NCBI GenBank assembly: GCA_013375335.1
Contig: JABXJZ010000035.1
Span: 1 to 9,926, forward strand
Length of the DNA: 9,926 nt
Direction: 5' to 3'
From: Desulfobacterales bacterium
GTDB taxonomy: Bacteria > Desulfobacterota > DSM-4660 > Desulfatiglandales > B25-G16
Made by a program: the position numbers and the translations under genes. The stretch's first letter is position 1; each line of letters begins with the position of its first letter. Below are positions 1 to 7,087 of the stretch, piece after piece. The notes below the pieces were generated by a model. The model searched no databases. It saw only the letters and a program-made list of their open reading frames with translations, and was not told the DNA's origin.

Positions 1-326
1 CACTTAATGATTCATTTATCATACTAGATGAGGCCCAAAACGCAACACCTGAACAGATGAAGATGTTTCTGACACGCATTGGCTTTAGCTCCAAGACTGT
101 CATAACCGGTGATATAACCCAGACAGACCTCCCTGAGGGAAAGACCTCAGGACTTATACATGCCAGGGATATCTTGGCCCATATACCCGACATAAAATTC
201 GTTTACTTTGGGAAGGAAGATGTTATCAGGCATCCATTGGTTCAAGAGATTATAGACGCCTATGAGAGGGCTCAAAGGGGCTATCATGGTCGAGGAAAGG
301 AAGAAGATCGCCGCGATCAAGAATAA
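1..326 (+). CDS. phoH: PhoH family ATPase, C-terminal part (5' end outside window)
   Basis: This is the end of a PhoH-like P-loop ATPase, read in the frame whose first complete codon is at position 3. The opening residues contain [15 protein letters not shown], the Walker B region of the family (usually LDEAQNTT), followed by [23 protein letters not shown], where the GD.TQ.DLP block is a second PhoH signature. The Walker A motif must lie upstream of the window. The C-terminus ([21 protein letters not shown]) matches the usual PhoH ending, and the charged tail stops at a TAA at 324-326. PhoH proteins are cytoplasmic nucleotide-binding proteins, often tied to RNA metabolism and commonly found next to ybeY; their exact role is poorly defined. 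The next gene overlaps its 3' end by 41 bp, which suggests translational coupling in one operon. Identification of the family is secure; the function is family-level only. Confidence 0.93.
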   Translation, partial: LNDSFIILDEAQNATPEQMKMFLTRIGFSSKTVITGDITQTDLPEGKTSGLIHARDILAHIPDIKFVYFGKEDVIRHPLVQEIIDAYERAQRGYHGRGKEEDRRDQE

Positions 327-2775
327 GAAGGGCAAGAAGTTAGAAAAGGAAATTACCTCCCCCCTGAAAAGGTTGGGGACATGGTTCAGGCTGGTTAATC
401 GCAAGATTCAACTATGGATTTGGCTCGTCCTTTTAAGTGCTACCATTTCCCTTCTGCTTTTCCCCAACATATTAGTGCTATCAAAAGAACACTATTCCCT
501 TGGTGATGTGGCACGGAAGGACATCAAGGCATCCTATGACTTCCTTGTGGAGGATAAGGAGCTGACAGAGCAGAGGAGAGATGAGGCGGTAAAATCCTCC
601 CTTTTTGTCTACGACTTTGACAGGTCAGGGGCAGCCATTAACCACAGGATCAAAGAATCCTTCAGCTATGGGAGGGCGGAGCTAAGACGCATTCTGGGAG
701 AGGAGCAGGAAGGAGGCATTGAATCCCCTTCTCAACTAGATAGGAGGGAACACCCGGAGAAACTGGGGCAATTGAGAGACAAGTTCTTCGAGCTTTCAGG
801 AATCACTGAGGACCCCCTCCTCTTTGACCAGCTCGTCGAGAACAACTTTTCCCCCCCGATAGAGAACAGTGTATTGATCGCTGTAAGCCGCGTTCTGAAG
901 AGGGGGGTTGTGGGGAATAAGACAGTCTTGATGACCCAAAAGGGAAAGGGGATCATACTCCGGGATATAGATACTCAAAAGGAGCTCAAGGTAGATGATC
1001 TGGATCGTTTTTATGACCTTGAAGGTGCTCGCCAAGGGCTTCGCGAGATAATGGCCCAGCTGCCCGCAGGTGAGGGTGGACCGGAGATGGTCGAAGCCAA
1101 CGGGCGATTTGCCCAATTGGCCATACGGCCTAACATAACCTTTAATAAAAAGGAAACGGAGCTCCTGAAGGAGGAGGCCAGGAAATCGGTGAAGCCCATC
1201 TATTTTCAGGTTAAGAAGGGCGAGATGATTATCAGAGAGGGAGAAAAGATAAGCCCAACACACCTGCTGAAATTGGAGACCAGGGCAAGATTAAAGAGAA
1301 CCCCCCCTGTGCGAGTGGTCATTAGCATGGCCCTCATGATTGGTATCCTGTTGACACTGAGCTACGGAGTGCTGTTGCGGAGGCCCCATACCTTCAGGGG
1401 AGATGTCAGGAGTATAGTGTTCATTGGGCTGACCCTCCTGTTCATGTTCTTGATCGTGTTCCTGTATAATCGAGTGGCTGAGGAGGTGGCCCGGGCCTTT
1501 TCCCTTTTCAGCACGCAAGTCCTTCTCCTTGCATTGCCGATCTCCTTGGGGGCTATACTGGTCGCTATCTTTCAGGGATTGGATGTGGCAATTGCCTTTT
1601 CGTTGATAATCTCTATTCTGGCCTCCATAGTCACGGGGTGGAGGTTGGAGTTCTTTATTTATTTCCTGATGGGCTCTCTTCTGGGTGCCCACGGGGTAAG
1701 GAATTGCAGGGAGAGAATGGTATTGATAAAGACAGGACTGAGGGTTGGTCTTCTCAATATCGTTATGGCCTTGTTGATCCAAGCCCTATCAATCCAGACC
1801 CTATCCGGAAATCCCTTTTCTCCGGCAGGAGCGATCTCCCTTGTTATGTGTTTTCTGGGTGGTGCTTTGGCTGGTGTTATAGCCGCTGGTTTTTTGCCAT
1901 TGATAGAGATGGTCTTCGGTTTTACGACGGATATCAAATTGCTGGAGTTGTCCAGCTTGGATCAGCCCATCCTCAAGGATTTGATGGTTAAAGCCCCGGG
2001 CACCTATCATCATAGTGTTATTGTGAGCAACATGGTCGAGGCAACAGCTGAGAGCATCCATGCCAATCCCCTCATGGCAAAGGTGAGTGCCTATTACCAC
2101 GACATAGGGAAGATAAAGAAGCCGCTCTACTTTGTGGAAAACCAGGTGAGAGGTGACAACAGACACGAGAAACTAGCACCTTCCATGAGCAGCCTTATAC
2201 TGATCTCCCATGTGAAGGACGGCGTGGAACTTGCGAAACAACATAGGCTCGGGAGGGAAATAATAGATATTATCCGGCAGCACCAGGGTAGTAGACTCAT
2301 CTCCTATTTCTATCAAAAGGCCAAGGAGCAAAGTAGGGGAAGGGGGAATAGATCCTCGCCGGTTAAAGAGGAGGATTTCAGATATCCTGGCCCGAAGCCG
2401 CAGACCAAGGAGGCAGGGCTCGTATTATTGGCAGATGCAGTGGAGGCTGCGTCCAAAACCTTGGTTGACCCCACCCCTGCGAGGATCAAGGGAATGGTTC
2501 AGAAGATCATAAACAATGTCTTCTCGGATGGACAGCTTGATGAATGCGAATTGACATTAAAGGATCTAAACCAGATAGCAGGGAGCTTTACCAAGACATT
2601 GAGCGGGATCTTTCACAGCCGGATTGAATATCCGGAACCCACAACAAGAGGAGAGACAGGCAAAAAGAAGGAAAATGGAGATTCAAATAACTTGCAAGCC
2701 TCCCATGAGAGAAATAGATCCGCGGAAGATAAAGACGAAGCTCGAGAGGACCTTAAAAGGCTTGGGGTACCCTGA
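286..2775 (+). CDS. pgpH: 7TM-HD membrane phosphodiesterase, PgpH/YqfF family (probable cyclic di-AMP hydrolase)
   Basis: This is an integral membrane HD-domain phosphohydrolase of about 829 residues. The order is: a charged N-terminus, a first membrane segment at about 41-65, a large extracytoplasmic domain (7TMR-HDED type) to about 340, a bundle of about seven hydrophobic segments at about 342-546, then a cytoplasmic HD domain and a charged tail. The HD metal ligands are visible: H575/H576 in GTYHHSV, H605-D606 in YYHDIGK, H627 in NRHEK, H642 in ISHVKDG, H666 in RQHQGS and D717 in LLADAVEA. In Listeria PgpH this family hydrolyses cyclic di-AMP; that activity here is inferred from the family. 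I chose the ATG at 286 because AAAGGGG lies 5 bp upstream; an ATG at 262 in the same frame has no comparable site. The gene overlaps phoH by 41 bp and ybeY by 101 bp. The hydrophilic tail after about residue 785 is poorly conserved in character and is where the overlap falls. Confidence 0.93.
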   Translation: MVEERKKIAAIKNKKGKKLEKEITSPLKRLGTWFRLVNRKIQLWIWLVLLSATISLLLFPNILVLSKEHYSLGDVARKDIKASYDFLVEDKELTEQRRDEAVKSSLFVYDFDRSGAAINHRIKESFSYGRAELRRILGEEQEGGIESPSQLDRREHPEKLGQLRDKFFELSGITEDPLLFDQLVENNFSPPIENSVLIAVSRVLKRGVVGNKTVLMTQKGKGIILRDIDTQKELKVDDLDRFYDLEGARQGLREIMAQLPAGEGGPEMVEANGRFAQLAIRPNITFNKKETELLKEEARKSVKPIYFQVKKGEMIIREGEKISPTHLLKLETRARLKRTPPVRVVISMALMIGILLTLSYGVLLRRPHTFRGDVRSIVFIGLTLLFMFLIVFLYNRVAEEVARAFSLFSTQVLLLALPISLGAILVAIFQGLDVAIAFSLIISILASIVTGWRLEFFIYFLMGSLLGAHGVRNCRERMVLIKTGLRVGLLNIVMALLIQALSIQTLSGNPFSPAGAISLVMCFLGGALAGVIAAGFLPLIEMVFGFTTDIKLLELSSLDQPILKDLMVKAPGTYHHSVIVSNMVEATAESIHANPLMAKVSAYYHDIGKIKKPLYFVENQVRGDNRHEKLAPSMSSLILISHVKDGVELAKQHRLGREIIDIIRQHQGSRLISYFYQKAKEQSRGRGNRSSPVKEEDFRYPGPKPQTKEAGLVLLADAVEAASKTLVDPTPARIKGMVQKIINNVFSDGQLDECELTLKDLNQIAGSFTKTLSGIFHSRIEYPEPTTRGETGKKKENGDSNNLQASHERNRSAEDKDEAREDLKRLGVP

Positions 2776-3103
2776 CTGCGAACTAAGCTTACTGTTTACG
2801 GATGATAAGGGTATAGCAGCGCTGAACTCGCGTTTTCTCAAAAGGGAGGGTCCGACAAATGTCCTTGCCTTTCCGATGAGAGATGGTGACCATCCTGAGA
2901 CACCAATGCTGGGAGATATAGCCATATCCCTCGATGCCGCAAAGAGGGATGCAAAACAAGTTGGTGAGCACCTTACCAGGACTATTGACAGGCTCTCAAT
3001 CCATGGTCTTTTACACCTCTTAGGCTATGACCACGAGAGGTCAGAGGAGGAGGCCTCTATCATGGAGGAGGAGGCAGAACGGCTGTTGACAATGATGGAA
3101 TAG
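2675..3103 (+). CDS. ybeY: Endoribonuclease YbeY (16S rRNA 3'-end maturation, ribosome quality control)
   Basis: This is a 142-residue single-strand-specific, zinc-dependent RNase of the UPF0054 family. The zinc site HGLLHLLGYDH is intact, with ligands H110, H114 and H120. Upstream blocks typical of the family are also present (LNSRFLKREGPTNVLAFPM and LGDIAIS). The start is set at the ATG at 2675, which has AGAAGGA just upstream and gives the usual family length and N-terminus (MEIQIT). An upstream in-frame start at 2624 would add 17 charged residues that do not look like YbeY. The start lies 101 bp inside the preceding phosphodiesterase gene, so the two are probably translated from one transcript. 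YbeY acts in 16S rRNA 3' processing and 70S quality control in bacteria studied so far. The phoH-ybeY neighbourhood is widely conserved and supports the call. Confidence 0.96.
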   Translation: MEIQITCKPPMREIDPRKIKTKLERTLKGLGYPDCELSLLFTDDKGIAALNSRFLKREGPTNVLAFPMRDGDHPETPMLGDIAISLDAAKRDAKQVGEHLTRTIDRLSIHGLLHLLGYDHERSEEEASIMEEEAERLLTMME

Positions 3104-3118
3104 GCAACAGGGAATGTC

Positions 3119-3169
3119 AAATTTCAAAGGCCAAATTCCAAATGAGGTTGAAATCAACAGTTGAAATTT
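3119..3169. repeat. Inverted repeat in the ybeY-pdxJ gap
   Basis: The 112-bp gap between ybeY and pdxJ is AT-rich. It holds a perfect 9-bp inverted repeat, AAATTTCAA at 3119-3127 and TTGAAATTT at 3161-3169, separated by 33 bp. Between the arms is a related piece, CCAAATTCCAAATGA. No T-run follows the second arm, so it is not an obvious terminator. It could be a dispersed intergenic repeat, a regulator site or chance in AT-rich sequence. Confidence 0.4.
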
Positions 3170-3215
3170 CTTGTGACGACTGAAGTTTGCCGTACTGAAT
3201 GAGGAGTCAACTACT

Positions 3216-3935
3216 ATGGCCCATTTAGCTGTTAATGTTGATCATATTGCAACGATCCGCGAAGCGAGGGGGACTGATGAGCCAGACCCAGTCTTGGCCG
3301 CCGGTATAGCTGAATTAGCTGGTGCTGAGGGGATCATATGTCATTTGAGGATGGATCGGCGGCACGTGAAGGATAGGGACCTAGAGCTCCTCAGAAGAAC
3401 GGTCAAGACCAAACTAAACCTGGAAATGGCACCTGCTAAGGAGCTCCTTGACATTGCCCTTGCCATTAAGCCAGATGTGGTAACCCTCGTCCCCGAAAGG
3501 AGGGAGGAGTTGACCACTGAAGGTGGCCTTGATGTTGCGCGTAATAGAGAGGAATATGGGAGAATTACCCGTACCCTAAAGGAGGCTGGCATTGCCGTGA
3601 GCTTCTTTATAGATCCAGATCCTGATCAGATAAGGGAATCCGTCACTGCAGGCGCAGATATAATTGAGATCAACACGAGGGAATACAGTGAGGCCAGAAC
3701 GGAACCGGATATCCTGAGGGAATTTGAGAAGATTAAGGAGGCGGCGAAATTAGCGAGTAAGCTCAAGCTCAGAGTACACGCCGGGCATGGGCTCAATTAT
3801 GTGAACGTAAGGAGATTCGCATCCATCCCTGAGATAGAGGAATACAGCATTGGCCACAGCATCATTGCGAGGACGGTGATGGTGGGGATAGACCAAGCCG
3901 TCCGCGAGATGGTTGCGCTGGTATCACAGTTTTAG
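3216..3935 (+). CDS. pdxJ: Pyridoxine 5'-phosphate synthase PdxJ
   Basis: PdxJ condenses 3-amino-2-oxopropyl phosphate with 1-deoxy-D-xylulose 5-phosphate to give pyridoxine 5'-phosphate, the ring-closing step of DXP-dependent vitamin B6 synthesis in the cytoplasm. The 239-residue length matches the family. The N-terminal VNVDHIATIREARG block, the catalytic histidine H43, the glutamate E70 in LNLEMA, the TTEGGLDV loop, FIDPDPDQI and the phosphate-region histidine H191 in HAGHGLNY are all present. These correspond to H45, E72 and H193 of the E. coli enzyme. One oddity is the segment HLRMDRRHV: most PdxJ proteins have HLREDRRH, so M46 replaces a normally conserved glutamate. The ATG at 3216 has GAGGAG at 3201-3206. 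A 36-bp gap separates it from acpS, and pdxJ-acpS is a common pair. The identification is secure. Confidence 0.97.
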   Translation: MAHLAVNVDHIATIREARGTDEPDPVLAAGIAELAGAEGIICHLRMDRRHVKDRDLELLRRTVKTKLNLEMAPAKELLDIALAIKPDVVTLVPERREELTTEGGLDVARNREEYGRITRTLKEAGIAVSFFIDPDPDQIRESVTAGADIIEINTREYSEARTEPDILREFEKIKEAAKLASKLKLRVHAGHGLNYVNVRRFASIPEIEEYSIGHSIIARTVMVGIDQAVREMVALVSQF

Positions 3936-3971
3936 TTTACCCCTTGTGAGTTTCGCAAAGGCACCAATCCG

Positions 3972-4358
3972 ATGATTTATGGCATTGGTATAGATATTGT
4001 GAACATAAGGAGGATTGGAAGGGTAATCGATAGATGGGGGACAAGGTTCATCAACAGGGTATTTACTGCCCGGGAGATTAATTTTTGCTTTCAACGTCCG
4101 AGGTCAGTGTCCTCCCTTGCCCTGCGTTTTGCTGCCAAGGAGGCCTTCTCAAAGGCGATAGGTTTGGGCATGAGAAAGGGTATCAGGTGGCGGGACATAG
4201 AGGTCGTCCAGAACCCAAATGGCCGGCCTGACCTGAAGGTGACAGGAGAGGCCCTTAGCTTCTGTCGCAAGGAGGGAATAGGGAGGTGGCATGTTACCCT
4301 TTCAGATGAGAGCTACTATGGGGTAGCAGTGGTAGTACTTGAGACAAGTGGCAGATAA
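3972..4358 (+). CDS. acpS: Holo-[acyl-carrier-protein] synthase
   Basis: AcpS transfers the 4'-phosphopantetheine arm of coenzyme A to the serine of apo-acyl carrier protein, activating it for fatty acid synthesis. The 128-residue protein starts with the family signature GIGIDIV, where D8 is a magnesium ligand, and has LRFAAKEAFSKA with the second ligand E57 and nearby lysines K56 and K61. The C-terminal half (FTAREI, NPNGRPDLKVTG, WHVTLSDES) is also typical. Its length fits the small trimeric bacterial type. An AAAGG lies about 10 bp upstream of the ATG. The stop codon at 4356-4358 is only 9 bp from the apparent TTG start of tsaE, and both genes lie in the same reading frame, so they are surely cotranscribed. 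In many related operons an NAD(P)HX epimerase/dehydratase gene sits between these two; here there is none. Confidence 0.97.
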   Translation: MIYGIGIDIVNIRRIGRVIDRWGTRFINRVFTAREINFCFQRPRSVSSLALRFAAKEAFSKAIGLGMRKGIRWRDIEVVQNPNGRPDLKVTGEALSFCRKEGIGRWHVTLSDESYYGVAVVVLETSGR

Positions 4359-4367
4359 CGGTGCCTG

Positions 4368-4892
4368 TTGAAAAGCTCAAGGGTCTTGAGGTTGAGAGAA
4401 GCATCCGTAAAATACCTGTCGCCATCAGTTGAAAAAACCCTCTGGTTGGGCCAGCAATTGGGGATGCAATTAACCAGTGGTGATTGCATTGCATTGATGG
4501 GGGACCTTGGTGGTGGTAAGACGTGGTTTACAAAGGGAGTTGCCATTGGCCTTGACATCGGTCCGGAATGGGTGGTCAGCCCAACCTTTACCCTTGTCAA
4601 TGAGTACAGGGGGAGGTACCAACTCTTTCACATAGACCTCTACAGGCTTGCTAACAAAACCGAGATCATTGCCTTAGACCTGGAAAGCTACCTCTCAGGC
4701 GAAGGGATCGTTGTAATAGAGTGGGCTGACCGTTGGCCGGGGGAGCTCCCGGGAGAGACCATTCAGGTTGAGTTGAGGATGGTAGATGAGCATACCAGGG
4801 AACTGAGGTTTTCCGGTTCTCATCTCAGGGCAAAGGAGCTCATTGGGGCGCTCAAAGAGCGAGTAGGTCATTCCTTGACACAACTGACATAG
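4368..4892 (+). CDS. tsaE: tRNA t6A biosynthesis ATPase TsaE
   Basis: TsaE (YjeE family) is the ATPase that supports the TsaBD complex in making N6-threonylcarbamoyladenosine at position 37 of ANN-decoding tRNAs. The P-loop GDLGGGKT is at residues 45-52 counted from the TTG at 4368. It is followed by the family blocks SPTFTLVNEY, HIDLYRL and VIEWADRW, the last carrying the conserved late glutamate. The start is uncertain. No ATG exists before the P-loop region except one too close to it, so the gene probably uses TTG. The candidates are TTG at 4368, 4386 and 4392; the last has AAGGG 8 bp upstream and gives a length closer to that of the family. The C-terminus is about 20 residues longer than short family members. 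The gene follows acpS by 9 bp. Its partner TsaD is encoded at 7088-8119 in this window; tsaB is not here. Confidence 0.94.
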   Translation: MKSSRVLRLREASVKYLSPSVEKTLWLGQQLGMQLTSGDCIALMGDLGGGKTWFTKGVAIGLDIGPEWVVSPTFTLVNEYRGRYQLFHIDLYRLANKTEIIALDLESYLSGEGIVVIEWADRWPGELPGETIQVELRMVDEHTRELRFSGSHLRAKELIGALKERVGHSLTQLT

Positions 4893-4909
4893 AGGGTTCT
4901 TTGAGCCCT
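4893..4909 (+). promoter_or_regulatory. Short hairpin between tsaE and lysC
   Basis: Directly after the tsaE stop codon the sequence AGGGTTC-TTT-GAGCCCT can form a 7-bp stem (one G-U pair) with a 3-base loop. It is followed by AAAATAGG, not by a T-run, so it is not a typical intrinsic terminator. It ends 18 bp before the lysC ATG. It might slow degradation, reduce read-through or affect lysC translation; no function can be shown from sequence alone. Confidence 0.35.
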
Positions 4910-4927
4910 AAAATAGGTTGACTACAT

Positions 4928-6157
4928 ATGGCGCTAATAGTCCAAAAATACGGTGGTACCTCTGTAGGGTCTATTGAGCGGATTAAGGAGGTTGCCGAGA
5001 GCGTAATCGAGTCCCGTGAGAAGGGAAACAGGCTTGTAGTAGTGCTTTCCGCAATGGCCGGACAGACAGATGCCCTAATCAGGCTATCAAAGGAGGTGAC
5101 GGAGACCCCAGACCTAAGAGAACTAGATGTCTTGATGGCCACAGGCGAGCAGGCCAGCGTGTCGTTGTTCGCTATGGCAGTCAAGTCCATGGGCTATGAT
5201 TGCTGCTCCCTTCTTGGCTTCCAGGCAGCTATCTATACGGACCAAATCCATGGTAAGGCAAGGATTAAGAACATCGATGCCGATCGCATATTAAAGGAGC
5301 TGAAAGAGAGGGGAATCGTAGCTGTAGCCGGGTTCCAGGGAATCGATGATGGCAGCAACATCACCACGCTGGGAAGGGGGGGCTCGGATACTACTGCGGT
5401 CGCCCTGGCAGCTGCGATCGGGGCCTCCGTGTGCGAGATATATACGGATGTTGAAGGCATCTTCTCAGCTGACCCCAATGTGTGTGCCCGTGCCAGAAAG
5501 CTCGACAGGATATCCTATGAGGAGATGTTGGAGATGGCCAGCTTGGGGGCCAAGGTCTTGGATATACGATCGGTTGAATTCGCAAAGAAGTTCAATGTGC
5601 CTATTCATGTGAGGTCATCTTTTAACAGAAATGAGGGAACCATGGTGGTGGCAGAGAGCAAAGAGATGGAGAAGATCCTGGTCTCTGGTGTTGTCCTTGA
5701 CAAGAATGAGGCCAGGATTACGGTAGCCAAATTGCCCGATAGGCCTGGGAATGCATTCAGGATATTCGATCCTATTTTCAAGGCCGGCATAGTGGTGGAC
5801 ATGATTGTCCAGAATCCAAGTGCCGAGGGCAGGGTTGATCTGACATTTACAGTCACCAAGACGCATTTTCAGGAGACTCTAAAATTGGTTGATGAGGTTG
5901 CCAGGGAAATAGGGGCGGAAAAGGTGCTGGGAGATCAGGATATCGCTAAGGTCTCCATTGTCGGACTGGGCATGAGAAATCATGCGGGAGTAGCCTCAAA
6001 GATGTTTGAGACCCTGGCAAGGGAGAATATCAATATAGGCCTGATCAGTACCTCAGAGATCAAGATCTCCTGCGTGATAGAGGGGAAATATGCCGAGCTT
6101 GCAGTAAGGGCCTTACATGACGCCTTTGGTCTGGGTAATGGAGGGGAGAAGAATTAG
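4928..6157 (+). CDS. lysC: Aspartate kinase (aspartokinase) with C-terminal ACT domains
   Basis: Aspartate kinase phosphorylates L-aspartate to 4-phospho-L-aspartate, the first step toward lysine, threonine, methionine and diaminopimelate. The 409-residue protein starts with the signature KYGGTSVG (K7-G14). It continues with LMATGEQAS in the substrate region, GRGGSDTTA at 149-157 and [13 protein letters not shown], all typical of the amino-acid kinase fold. From about residue 265 to the end there are two ACT-type regulatory segments ([17 protein letters not shown] and [19 protein letters not shown]), so feedback inhibition by lysine and/or threonine is expected from family knowledge. Length and architecture match the monofunctional LysC of Bacteria with a single polypeptide. 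It follows tsaE after 35 bp and overlaps comEA by 20 bp. The ribosome binding site is weak (GGTTG). A tsaE-lysC adjacency is one I recall from Deltaproteobacteria. Confidence 0.97.
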   Translation: MALIVQKYGGTSVGSIERIKEVAESVIESREKGNRLVVVLSAMAGQTDALIRLSKEVTETPDLRELDVLMATGEQASVSLFAMAVKSMGYDCCSLLGFQAAIYTDQIHGKARIKNIDADRILKELKERGIVAVAGFQGIDDGSNITTLGRGGSDTTAVALAAAIGASVCEIYTDVEGIFSADPNVCARARKLDRISYEEMLEMASLGAKVLDIRSVEFAKKFNVPIHVRSSFNRNEGTMVVAESKEMEKILVSGVVLDKNEARITVAKLPDRPGNAFRIFDPIFKAGIVVDMIVQNPSAEGRVDLTFTVTKTHFQETLKLVDEVAREIGAEKVLGDQDIAKVSIVGLGMRNHAGVASKMFETLARENINIGLISTSEIKISCVIEGKYAELAVRALHDAFGLGNGGEKN

Positions 6158-6698
6158 CAGACAGCAGCGAGGCCTTTCCATCCTTGTCCTCATCCTCCTC
6201 CTGGGGTGGGGACTCAACTACCTGCTTTCTTCACAGCGAGCTCTCGGCCCTACCGGAGGGGGAGATGATATTCTTGTCATGATCACAGGGGAGGTAAAGA
6301 ACCCAGGGGTCTATGGATTTGACAGAGGGCCTTCCTTGAGGGAATTGATATCCAGGGCTGGCGGCCTCACGGCAAGAGTGACTGATGGCGAAGGGGATCG
6401 GTATCCGCATCTCGCCCACGGGACAAAGGTTGAAATCAGCTCAGAGAAGGGGGACATGAAGGTCTCAACTGGACCTATGCCAGCAGCATATAAGGTCACC
6501 CTTAAAGTCCCTATATCCATAAATACTGCGAGCGAGCAAGAACTGGTTGCCATACCTGATATAGGGCCTTCCCTGGCCAAGCGAATCATTCACCATAGAT
6601 TGCTCTACGGCCCGTTTAGGACAACAGAGGAAGTAAGGGCTGTACCCGGTATGGGGAGACGCCGCTACTTAAAAATAAGGCCCTACATTGGACCATAG
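6138..6698 (+). CDS. comEA: ComEA-like helix-hairpin-helix DNA-binding protein, membrane-anchored
   Basis: This 186-residue protein has a short basic N-terminus, one hydrophobic anchor ([20 protein letters not shown], about residues 12-31), an SLBB-type beta-grasp region ([16 protein letters not shown] followed by [11 protein letters not shown]) and a C-terminal double helix-hairpin-helix region from residue 128 ([20 protein letters not shown], then [16 protein letters not shown]). This layout is that of ComEA, the DNA receptor on the outer face of the cytoplasmic membrane during natural transformation. In many bacteria that are not known to be competent the protein is nevertheless present. 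The start is placed at the ATG at 6138; an in-frame ATG at 6117 would extend it inside lysC, and neither has a strong ribosome binding site. The gene overlaps lysC by 20 bp, suggesting coupled translation. No other competence gene is visible in the window, so a transformation role is an inference. Confidence 0.88.
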   Translation: MEGRRISRQQRGLSILVLILLLGWGLNYLLSSQRALGPTGGGDDILVMITGEVKNPGVYGFDRGPSLRELISRAGGLTARVTDGEGDRYPHLAHGTKVEISSEKGDMKVSTGPMPAAYKVTLKVPISINTASEQELVAIPDIGPSLAKRIIHHRLLYGPFRTTEEVRAVPGMGRRRYLKIRPYIGP

Positions 6699-6715
6699 CG
6701 AATTGAGGGGGAGCG

Positions 6716-7026
6716 ATGGTATTCAAGAGGGGTACCTCTGACTGGTCGATCGGCCTCATCCTTACCCTCGCATTCCTATTCGTGTTCATCACAGGTATTG
6801 GTGATTTCACGGATGTTATAGAGAAGAAGACCTTTGACCTCTGCTCCAGGATCAGTGCCTCTTCAGAGAGAAATCCGGATATTGAGCTGGTGGTCATAGG
6901 CGAGGATGATCTAGCTGAGATCGGCCGTTTCCCGTGGCCAAGGATGTGGGCAACAGATACCAGAGAGCAGCGCTCATGGCCCAACATGTCAGAAAGGTGA
7001 TAGAGCGGATACACCAGTTAAGATAA
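6716..7026 (+). pseudogene. Truncated CHASE2-domain sensor protein (probable gene remnant)
   Basis: The reading frame opens at an ATG with a very strong ribosome binding site (GAGGGGGAG at 6705-6713) and encodes a membrane segment (WSIGLILTLAFLFVFITGI, about residues 10-28). The start of a CHASE2 extracytoplasmic sensor domain follows: KKTFDLCSRI, then DIELVVIGEDDLAEIGRFPWPR. CHASE2 domains normally run for a few hundred residues and are followed by more membrane helices and a kinase, cyclase or phosphatase output. Here the frame ends at 6998-7000 after 94 residues, and the last 18 residues (after FPWPR) do not resemble the family. A shift to the frame starting at 6943 restores the expected RD after FPWP and stays open to a TAA at 7024-7026. 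That stretch includes AALMAQHVRKVIERI, which could be the C-terminal end of the lost protein. I read this as an internal deletion plus a frameshift. A short membrane protein that is still expressed cannot be excluded. Confidence 0.6.
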
Positions 7027-7051
7027 GAAAGGATAAGACCTCCAAGCAATA

Positions 7052-7067
7052 GTTTCCGCCCATTCCC
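7052..7067 (+). repeat. Imperfect direct repeat, copy upstream of tsaD
   Basis: The block GTTTCCGCCCATTCCC agrees at 14 of 16 positions with GTTCCCGCCTATTCCC at 8123-8138, just after the tsaD stop codon. Its right-hand extension ATTCCCCTTT (7062-7071) recurs exactly at 8153-8162. The repeats bracket tsaD. Pyrimidine-rich composition makes chance similarity easier, so the call is tentative. Confidence 0.4.
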
Positions 7068-7087
7068 CTTTGGTCCCATGCCCAATT

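Noticed and set aside
796..1782. Long minus-strand open frames (155 and 163 codons) inside the phosphodiesterase gene
   Set aside because: Their products are low in sense (histidine- and glutamine-rich or random-looking) and they are antisense to a complete, recognisable protein.
4361..4432. GTG start with a short frame between acpS and tsaE
   Set aside because: It ends after 23 codons in a frame different from tsaE and has no ribosome binding site or recognisable product.
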